DNA from: Entonaema liquescens
Taxonomy: Eukaryota > Ascomycota > Sordariomycetes > Xylariales > Xylariaceae
Reading direction: 5' to 3'
Assembly (NCBI GenBank): GCA_902805475.1
Contig: CADCSX010000005.1
Coordinates: 2,677,501-2,741,500 of the forward strand
DNA: 64,000 nt
The number at the start of each line of letters is the position of its first letter. Within the stretch, counting starts at the first letter, position 1. The position numbers and the translations under genes are program-made. The notes under the pieces are model-generated. The model was not told where the DNA came from. It was given only the letters and a program-made list of their open reading frames with translations, and made no database searches. Of the stretch, positions 56,327 through 64,000 are shown in pieces.

Positions 56327-57415
56327 ATGTTTCGCCAAATATTCAGAATGGCCGAAAGCGCAGCGAAACGATTGAAGACCTCGGACGGTGCTAGCGGCGT
56401 CAAGATCGGTACGCACAATGGCCACTTCCACGCCGACGAGGCCCTCGCCGTTTATATGCTACGACTACTACCTGCCTATGCCAACTCTTCCCTTGTCCGT
56501 ACGAGAGACCCGGCTCTACTAGAGACATGCCACACCGTCGTCGATGTAGGCGGCGAATACGACGCCTCGCGTAACCGATACGACCACCACCAACGTACTT
56601 TCACCACGACCTTCCCCGGCCGTCCAACCAAGCTGTCGAGCGCAGGGCTCGTGTACCTGCACTTCGGCAAGCCCATAATCGCGCAGCACCTGAACAAGTC
56701 CGAAGACAGCGACGAGGTCGGCGTCTTATGGAACAAGATCTACGAATCTTTCATCGAGGCGCTCGACGCCCACGACAACGGCATCTCGGCATACGACCCG
56801 AAGAAGCTGGAGGAGGCCGGCATCGAGAAGGCCTTCAGCACCGGTGGCTTTAACCTCGGCGCCATGGTCGGCCGCCTGAATCCCAACTGGAACGACCCCG
56901 TGCCCTCGGACCCAGCCGAGGCCCAGGCCGCCGAGGACGAAAAGTTCCTTACGGCAAGCGCGCGGATCGGCGAGGAGTTCTCGCGGGACCTAGACTACTA
57001 CGTGCGGGCGTGGCTGCCCGCACGAACTATTGTTCAGGAGGCCTATAAGAAGAGATTCCAATTCGACCCCGAGGGTCGTGTCATGGTATTCGAGGGCCAA
57101 TCCGTGCCTTGGAAGGACCACTTATATACCCTGGAAGAAGAGGAGGGAGAGTCCGCGAAGAAGGTCCTCTACGTTCTGTACCCGGAGAAGCCAGTCCCCG
57201 ATGCCAAGTGGCGAATACAAGCCGTGCCTATGTCGGATGGGTCATTTCAGAGCCGAAAGGCGCTGCCCGAGCCGTGGCGGGGCGCGCGCGACGAGCAGCT
57301 GGACGAGGTTTCTGGGGTTCCGGGTGGTGTATTCGTGCATGCGTCGGGATTTATTGGAGGGAACAAGACCTTCGACGGCGCGAAGGCGTTGGCCGAGAAG
57401 GCTTGTGCATTTTGA
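56327..57415 (+). CDS. MYG1: MYG1 family exoribonuclease
   Basis: A single exon of 362 residues from the ATG at 56327. The N-terminus (MFRQIFRMAESAAKRLKTS) is basic and amphipathic, compatible with mitochondrial import. A second ATG at residue 8 could give a non-mitochondrial form. DHH-type motifs are clear: GTHNGHFHADEALA (H30, H35, D37), VVDVGGEYD and NRYDHHQRTF, then ALDAHDNGISAYDP. The C-terminal part contains PSDP, an FDPEGRVMVFEGQSVPWKDH stretch and GFIGGNKTFDGAKALAEKA. Family members are 3'-5' RNA exonucleases working in the nucleolus and in mitochondria on ribosomal and mitochondrial RNAs. G/C-rich third positions mark it as well expressed. Secure identification. Confidence 0.95.
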   Translation: MFRQIFRMAESAAKRLKTSDGASGVKIGTHNGHFHADEALAVYMLRLLPAYANSSLVRTRDPALLETCHTVVDVGGEYDASRNRYDHHQRTFTTTFPGRPTKLSSAGLVYLHFGKPIIAQHLNKSEDSDEVGVLWNKIYESFIEALDAHDNGISAYDPKKLEEAGIEKAFSTGGFNLGAMVGRLNPNWNDPVPSDPAEAQAAEDEKFLTASARIGEEFSRDLDYYVRAWLPARTIVQEAYKKRFQFDPEGRVMVFEGQSVPWKDHLYTLEEEEGESAKKVLYVLYPEKPVPDAKWRIQAVPMSDGSFQSRKALPEPWRGARDEQLDEVSGVPGGVFVHASGFIGGNKTFDGAKALAEKACAF

Positions 57416-58223
57416 AGATAGAGCCCCTTATTCTAGGTATGCAGAGAACTACCAGTGTAATATCTCTATCATATATCCAGCTTAAAGGCAATGATCAATG
57501 GAAAACTACATTCTAGGAAGTGAACTTGTTGAGAACACGGCGCAGTAGCTTCATATTCAAGATTTAGACACGTTATCAAAACAACTATCTGACACTGACA
57601 CCAGAGCGATGCGAAACTAATGTGGTATTCGCAAGTAAGAGTATGTAAAACAACAGTCCCGGGCACGGGAGCAGAGAAGCTAGAACAAAGAAAAAAGCAG
57701 CCAGCGGTTTTAGCGAAAGTTCTCGATTCGGAGAATTGGGAATATAAACCCCTAGAAGACGACAGTAGAAGCATCGATCCGTAACATGTTTTTTGCAATT
57801 ACGAAAAATATCCCTTTGCCAGTACCACACACATAAAAATCACCGTTCCACCGAACGCCGCGGGAGTATGGAAAAAATCAGAAGTAACTAACAGTCCTCG
57901 TAAAGAAAAACACCCGTCGTGAAAGGAGAACCCGGCTACTAACTAGCACCTTTTACACCTTTCTCGTCTCCCTCGCGTAATGCAACGCAACGCAACCAAC
58001 TCAGTCGTACAACGACGGGCGAAAAACGTACATGCGCTCCCCTCGGCCGTGACATGATCGGGCTGGGGAGGTAAGCAGGGCTGTAGAAAACCCTTATGAC
58101 AACGCGCCTGTTTCCTCAGGTAGCATCTAATGCTCTACCTCCACTACCAGTAGTAGACTCATCTTATTTCGTCGCGTCTCATCATACACACCCCCGCCCC
58201 TGTAGCAGTGTCGCCTTATTATC
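57416..58223. other. Intergenic region, convergent 3' ends
   Basis: Between the MYG1 and IGO1 stops. It probably includes long 3' UTRs. No gene was recognised. Confidence 0.6.
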
Positions 58224-59009
58224 CTATCTTCGGATCGGGATACCCTGAGCAGCATCGGCGTTTGCCGCTGCATCGGTGGTCTCAGCGTTGTTGACGTTGT
58301 TCTCCTTGTCGCCATTCTTGGCAGCAGCTTCATTCTCGTCGGCGCTAGTTTCGCGGTTGAGGAAGCTGCTCTCTTTGATGGGACTGCCGGTGGAGGTGAC
58401 CTGTTGGCCGGTGTGAACGTGGTGCAAGCTTGGGTGGTGCTGATGGGCGACGGTGCTGCCGCCGTTCTGGCCGTTCGGCGATGTCAGGTGGGGAATGTTT
58501 TCGGGGACAGGGTGTTGACTGCCGACGCTGCCCGTGTCGACGCTGTCGCCCTTGCCCGCCTTCGACATGGCATAGTCTCCACTGTCGAAGTACTTGCGCT
58601 CTTTCAGGTGCTTGGCGAAGTGGTCCGATTTCGACGGTAGCTTGCCGTATAGGCGAAAGAGGCGTTGCTCATCGGGGGTGAGCGACTGTGGTAGAATACG
58701 TTAGCATCTAGCATCTAGTATCTGAGTTGGTGGTATCTCTATGTGGGGTTATATGCAGCGGTGTCATGTGGAACGATGATGTTCGGTAGTTGAGACAAAG
58801 ACATTAAATTTAAACCTCGCCAGAATAAACTAAATATTATGACGATAGGCTTGGTTTCGTCCGTTCTATCGTCCATCTGTCCCCTTATTTAGGTAGGGTA
58901 AGTGGGCATCCAACCCAACGAGGGAGTAGAAGGGTGTAGTGGGGAGAGATGTGAATGCGAATGGAAAACCGACCTTGACGTCAATCTTGTTCTTCTGGTG
59001 AGGGTTCAT
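58224..59009 (-). CDS. IGO1: Endosulfine/ARPP-19 family PP2A inhibitor (Igo1)
   Basis: Exon 1 (59009-58974) encodes just MNPHQKNKIDVK. A 288-bp intron with a weak donor (GTCGGT) and a CCACAG acceptor leads to exon 2 (58685-58224). The total is 165 residues. Exon 2 opens SLTPDEQRLFRLYGKLPSKS and reaches the hallmark KYFDSGDYAMSKAGKG. Ser47 in FDSGDY is the residue phosphorylated by Rim15/Greatwall in family members, which turns the protein into an inhibitor of PP2A-B55 at entry to quiescence or mitosis. The rest is Asn/Ala/Glu/His-rich and probably disordered. The first exon is very short and could be missed, leaving a false start at MSKAGKG. Confidence 0.93.
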
Positions 59010-61149
59010 GTTGAAGTACGCGAATGTCGCCTCGATCAAAGGAACGGGTCTTTAACAGACAAGTTTCTCGGTGCCGTTGGACTTGCGAATGAACGGTAAT
59101 GTTGGAAGGAAGATGTGGTCGAAAGAGGTGGGAGGTTTCGTCGTGGTTTGTAAGTTCGTTTTTGGGAGGGGAGCAAGAATAAAGTGCTGGGGCACCTGAG
59201 TATCCTACAAGTACATTAAGTCAAGGTAGGTACCTAAGTATCTAACATTAAAACCCAACTTCACTTAACTGACTACCGGTATAAGCAGCGGCAGGTGTGG
59301 ATGGTGGGATGGCTGACTGCTACTGCCATTGGGGGTGACGGAATTATACCCGCTAGCGTTGGTTTAGTTCGAAACAAAGGCCCAATGATAAACTCGGGCC
59401 GCTTAGGTAAGGACGAAGTATCTATATGTACCTAAGATACCAGCAGTTGTATTTCATATATGTAGCAGCACGAATACCTATCACCTGTAATATCCGGAAG
59501 TTGCCGCTCTTTCAAACTCTCCAAAAAGGTTTGCGAAAAGAATCAGGGTCCAATATAAACAACGTCGAATTGTTTGTTTATTAACATACGACAGTTATCA
59601 ATCGAATCGGAGCAATTTTATCCTTGCGCTCGTATCTCTTTAGTCTATTAATCATCTAAGCTTTACTCTCTACACTGCCCTCCTTTTTGAGTTCCCAAGC
59701 ATCATCCCAATGACAACCCGTCTTCATTAGTTCCGCTCACCCCATGACGATACCCTCATCAAGATTGACTACTTGGAAAGTGTTCGGCATATTTAACCCG
59801 ACGTGATAGATACCATTGTCTTACGGCGCACTGGTCGCACTTAATATTAGCGATATCGCGGTCGGACCAGCAACTCCTTATCTAGAAGACGTGATCAGAC
59901 GAACAGCTCATAGCACCAATCAGAGAATCTGCTACAGGAGCACAGCAGTAATCCACGTTGCTTTCTATATCGCTAAATGAAGATGATGACGAAAGATGAT
60001 TATTGACTGATAGGATAGCACCGGTATGTTCGTTCTGTGATGTGATACGAAGACTCCCGTCAATCAGTTGAGTCGAAATTCATATTATTAAACTGATAGA
60101 TTGGTGGCGATGGTAGTATTGTTGCCGTTGCCCCCCTCTGGTTCATTTGAGTTTGTGCAAATAGATTGGTTCATAGAAAACCCGAATTTCTTGAAGCATA
60201 ACAAACGCCAGTCGTTGGAAGAGTCCATATAACCTCCGAGAATTTGAAGCATAAGCAACCCCTATTCATGATTACGAGTTACATAAGATACCATGCTCTA
60301 TTCTGACATGGGCTTACTCGTTGGTGGCTTTGACTTAGTACGCTTACCCCCTTATTCGAAAAACCTAGCGCATCGTGGTTAAGCTTCCGTCTTATGTCCT
60401 GAACTATCCCCTTTATTTCATCATCCCTACTTGTGAGATACTCATCATGTCAGGTTAAATTGTACGAATCCATGGAGGAGTCGCTGAGGTTACTATGTAT
60501 TATCTGTAATTCATCCCTCTCTTCATCCCATGTCCTCTAAGGTGGGAGTTTTGATTTCCGATTACATCCGTTTGGAATGTACCTAATAACAATTAGCTAA
60601 GCTCCAAATATATATATATATATATATATACCCTATTCATTAATTCATAAACTATTATTCAGAATCCTCGGCTGTCTTCACATACCTATATGCACATCAT
60701 TCAGCGCAAAATTCATTTACTAACATCAAGCTAGTCAATATGTCTTCCAAAGATACCTATGTTTTGAGATAGTTACGCGGGAGCCCACATGTTTTACTTC
60801 GCGGATGAACCTAGTTCTAATTGTTAACTTGGAGTGCCATCATGGGAACATGGGTTTGAAGATCTCATTTCCTTTCGAATATTCTTCAGTTTCTGGAAGC
60901 TATAGTCTTTGAATACATATGAGCTAACCCTTAAGTATGTATGATTATCCGATGTTGAAACTTACTTATAAACTTCCCGTCTCATATGATACGAGTTCTA
61001 ACTAGTTAAAGGAACGAACTACGTGATATTAGGGATCTCGCTCTTTAGAGCCCTGGCCTGTGTCGTCCTTCGATTTAGGGGCATCCTGAGGATGCCTCGG
61101 ACGGACGGTCTATCATGTAAACCCTCGACCTTCACCATGCTACTGGCTC
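59010..61149. other. Gene-poor intergenic region
   Basis: IGO1 promoter side followed by AT-rich DNA with no supported frame. Contains an (AT)n microsatellite. The GATAC/GTACCT-type short palindromes seen elsewhere recur near 59220-59240 and 59420-59440. Confidence 0.5.
60608..60630. repeat. Microsatellite (AT)11
   Basis: Uninterrupted AT dinucleotides in intergenic DNA. Confidence 0.9.
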
Positions 61150-62562
61150 TTATCTCCCGATGGGTGCGTATCCCCAAAGGGGTGCGTATCCCCAAAAGGG
61201 TGAGAGTTCCCTAGTTTCATTGGTTTCTTCCTCTTCCTCATTATCCTCGCCTGGATCCATATCAATAGGCGGCAACGAGAGAAGGGACAATTGCTCCAGG
61301 TGTCCACCAATATGAGAGCAGTACTGATCGATTGATTCGATCCGCTCATTGCAACATATTGGACAATTTCCCTCCACCAACCCGAAGTCGTTGCGGTTCA
61401 GCGTGCTCTTCCAGACTCCTGTGTCGCCCTCTGGAACTTTTTCGGTGTGGGCTGATGCCATATGTGCTTGCCATTCCTCGTTGCTATTAAACACTTCAGG
61501 ACATCCTAGATCACAGTGCCATTGCTTCCAATGGACTTGTTCCATATGATGGGCCCAATCGGAACGACATGAGAACTGGTAGTTGGCCATAGTGCAAGAC
61601 TCAAGACATACATACGGTCTGATGTCTTCGACGGTAGAATCCCTATATATACGTAAGTATTATGAGTAAGATGGAAGAGATTCAATTGGTGGCGAAGAAA
61701 CATACTTCCAAGAACTTTTGAGTCCACCTTAGCAGAATGAAAAATAAATTTGCACGTAGTTCTGCGATCAGGGCCCCTTCAGGTATTGGCGGAACCCTCA
61801 TCTTATATGCTACGGTTTGGGGGCACTCGTGGAGCCCGGTGAGGCTATCATTGACATACCTCCTGAAATATCGGAGAGACTACCGCCTTTCTCCAGAATC
61901 CTAATGCAATTCTTCGCTAGGTATTCTATGTACTGTCGGCGCCATTTTATGGTTTTCGCAAGTCTTTCAGCAAGACTATGGTTTAATTCCGGAAACGCCT
62001 CCTTTATAAGACCAATGTCTTGTGGTTCATACTGGAATTGGTCGTATGGAGATGAGTTGGCAATAGTAATAGACAGCCGGAGCAAACAGTCCAGTATATG
62101 GCCAGCGTCTTTAAGGACTATATCAATAATAGGCTCTTCCGGCCCACCGTCACAAAGGAAGTAGCTAGCTACGTCCTCATCAGTTGAGTCTTTGGGCTTG
62201 CCTTGGGGTGAAAACCCCTCAAATTCCCATTCACAAGCTTGATAACTATTAGTATCAAAATATCAGGTAGATGAGCACTTCAGGGACTATCCAAACTAAC
62301 CTTCTTTGACCAAGCTATGGAGTTGCTCTAAGAGAGAGATAACATGTTTTCGAAGAGATGTAGCGGCACGGAGGCGATAATCTAGTAAATAGCCCTCAAA
62401 TCGGCCATATGACCCCAGACTTTTAGCCCATAAATGGAATCTTGCTGATTGAGACCGTACAAGCACCATTTGAGTTAGACTTAGCTGCACTGAGTAAGCC
62501 AGAGCCCTAAAGGAATGTAGAATCGGAGAAATCATGTTTGAAATTTGATGCTCATCCGCCAT
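61150..62562 (-). CDS. Fungal C2H2 zinc-finger protein, two apparent frameshifts
   Basis: Four exons: 62562-62301, 62237-61860, 61809-61706 and 61642-61150, with introns of 63, 50 and 63 bp. They total 1237 bp. Adding one base in the run 61774-61777 and one in 61716-61719 gives 1239 bp (412 residues) and natural reading (VPPIPEG, TTCKFIFHSAKVDSK, SSWK-D, then EDIRPYVCLESC). The N-terminal helical domain (WAKSLGSYGRFEGYLLDYRLR) and a C-terminal finger region (CRSDWAHHMEQVH, C..C..H..H, CPICC...YCSHIGGHLEQLSLLSLP) are typical of a large Pezizomycotina family often found near HET, ankyrin or NACHT genes. The very end repeats WGYAP twice, encoded by an 18-bp duplication. Function is unknown. Transcriptional or self-recognition roles are only suggested by context. 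Confidence 0.7.
61162..61197. repeat. 18-bp tandem duplication in the C2H2 gene C-terminus
   Basis: Two adjacent copies of GGGTGCGTATCCCCAAA plus one base, encoding a doubled WGYAP motif next to the stop codon. Confidence 0.8.
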
Positions 62563-62898
62563 TTGACTGCAAGGTGCTTCTTGACCATTGGGATTCTAAT
62601 CGTAACTATATTTGGCGTACCTAGCTGCGGCGTCATATCTAGAGTCTCCGGATATTTGAATTTTAATTGTAATAAACCATCGTTGATATGCTCTTAGTAC
62701 TAGCCAATGGATTGTGCTTCCCATCGCTCGCCCCCGCACGTAGCCTCGCAGCCAGCACGGTCGAAAGTGTCACAAAGGGGCCGCTACACGTGATATTATA
62801 TTTCAATCTCTGGTTTTACACAAGCGGGGTTCAGAGCCTTCTTAGATCCTGCAAAAGGTCTCTTGTCTATTAACCGCTTGGACGAGTCGAGCCCAGCG
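62563..62898. other. Shared divergent promoter of the C2H2 and DUF7580-type genes
   Basis: A 336-bp spacer between divergent starts. No element was recognised. Confidence 0.6.
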
Positions 62899-64000
62899 AT
62901 GTCAGGTCTAGAGGTAGCCGGGCTTGTCCTTGGGGCTCTTCCATTGGCGATAAAGGCAGTACGGCTGTACAAGTCCATGTTCTCAACGATGAGACGTGTT
63001 ATATATGAGCTTAATTGTCTTGAACGGGACCTCGAAACAGAATATGTCCGGCTCCAAAATGTATGCGAAGCTCTTCTCGACGGAATAGCACCACCATCAA
63101 AGATTGACGCCATGATCAATGATCCGTTCGGTGATGAATGGAAGGGTTATTCAGACGAGATAAGTATACGACTCTGGAAGTCAAGGAGTATTTTTGAATC
63201 GCATGTTTTTGAGATGTCATCAGCAACAAAAGAGTTGAAGGAGAAACTTGACATCCAAATGGATGGCCACGTAAGTATTATATTACCAGGCTTATAGAGT
63301 CAGAGTACGATCTATTAATTATTTTATACTAGACAAGGCTAACAGATCGGCTATCGATTATTCAAGAGCTGAAGAAGGGTGTGTCGTTTACGTTGAGGAA
63401 AAAGGACTACGAAGATGCATTGTCTCGTATAAAAGCTGGCAATTCGGTTCTTCAGAGTCTTACTATGCAAAACCATGGCTTAGAGCCGTCCAGGAGGCGT
63501 CGTTCCCAAGCACAAGTCACAGTGCTTCTTCGAAAAGTATCATCAAGCTTATATAAAGCCATCTCTAGCATTCTGCCATGTGGTTGTGCTGAAGAGCATA
63601 ACTTAGCCCTCGAGCTTAAACACAGGGCGATTACCTTTGCTCCTGACGATGTCGAAGAGAAAGTCGCGAACAAATTCATCTTTGATATCGCGATAAACTC
63701 GGATGGCAATTTCGGCGTTGAAGGCGATGATTATATGACTACTGCAGCTATCACGGGACAGAAAATAATGCGATGGAATAGTCTAGAGTTTAAACCCGTG
63801 GGCTACAGTAGCTTGCAAAACCCTGTATCTACTATTCCGACATCTAGTTTGACGCAGCCTTCTGGAAAGAGTCTCGATGGTACTTCTACAAAAAAGACCG
63901 TCACTTCCGAAGCGGCCATCAAATCAACCTCAACAAAAGTCCTAGAGAAGCAAGTCGAAAATTTAACTATCGGGCCGATAATACGGAGTTCTCTACCCGA
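62899..64000 (+). CDS. DUF7580-type fungal protein, 5' part (runs off the window)
   Basis: The start is the ATG at 62899 (MSGLEVAGLVLGALPLAIKA), preferred over the upstream in-frame ATG at 62863 because family members begin at this hydrophobic helix. A 62-bp intron at 63271-63332 (GTAAGT...ACTAG) is in phase, and the frame stays open to the end of the window. The hydrophobic N-terminus is followed by a long helical region (RRVIYELNCLERDLETEYVR; LKEKLDI). Then comes the family-like segment SSLYKAISSILPCGCAEEHN ... LELKHRAITFAP. A Ser/Thr-rich stretch is reached at the edge. These proteins are found next to HET and NLR-type genes. Biochemical function is not known. At least 346 residues are visible, and the C-terminus is missing. 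Confidence 0.75.

Overview
The window is nuclear DNA of a filamentous ascomycete (Pezizomycotina, probably a Sordariomycete). Reasons: genes with short 50-110 bp GT-AG introns carrying CTAAC-like branch points just before the acceptor; a HET-domain gene, a DUF7580-type gene and dual zinc-finger regulators; a fused HisH-HisF HIS7; the fungal INO80 subunit Iec3; and long gene-poor intergenic stretches. I see no tRNA, rRNA or CRISPR array.

Layout. 0.2-5.0 kb: a large F-box/ankyrin protein fused to a FAD/NAD(P)-binding module. 5.7-7.2 kb: alpha-arrestin adaptor. 8.0-9.6 kb (-): NADP-isocitrate dehydrogenase. 11-23 kb is an accessory block: a HET gene with a nonsense codon, a candidate foldback element with 49-bp inverted arms, a hypothetical coiled-coil protein, a HET relic, a relic of a membrane-protein gene, a CYP52-clan P450 and the intact membrane-protein paralogue. 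22.6-34.8 kb is gene-poor and holds two zinc-finger genes. 34.8-37.3 kb (-): GH127 beta-L-arabinofuranosidase. 39.0-41.1 kb (-): CCR4-NOT subunit Not3/5. 42.3-43.0 kb: extremely AT-rich block. 43.3-59.0 kb is housekeeping: D-aminoacyl-tRNA deacylase, Yippee-type protein, ornithine decarboxylase antizyme, HIS7, TFIIIC small subunit, Sfm1 methyltransferase, Iec3, MYG1 and endosulfine (Igo1). 61-64 kb: a divergent pair, a C2H2 protein and a DUF7580-type protein that runs off the window.

Two themes matter for reading the annotation. First, the antizyme gene holds a genuine programmed +1 frameshift site (TCC TGA at 47821-47826). Second, several other genes are broken by apparent one-base length changes in short homopolymers (near 870, 6728, 6993, 32823, 43634, 61716 and 61774). 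In each case the exon lengths become divisible by three, and conserved motifs are restored, once the change is allowed for. One of these genes is the essential-looking tRNA deacylase, so uncorrected assembly errors are more likely than seven real mutations.

The housekeeping genes form no single pathway. Antizyme (polyamine control) and HIS7 (histidine/purine link) are convergent neighbours. HIS7 has a Gcn4/Cpc1-type TGAGTCA site in its promoter. The most novel-looking features are the F-box/ankyrin/FAD fusion and the decaying HET/membrane-protein neighbourhood.
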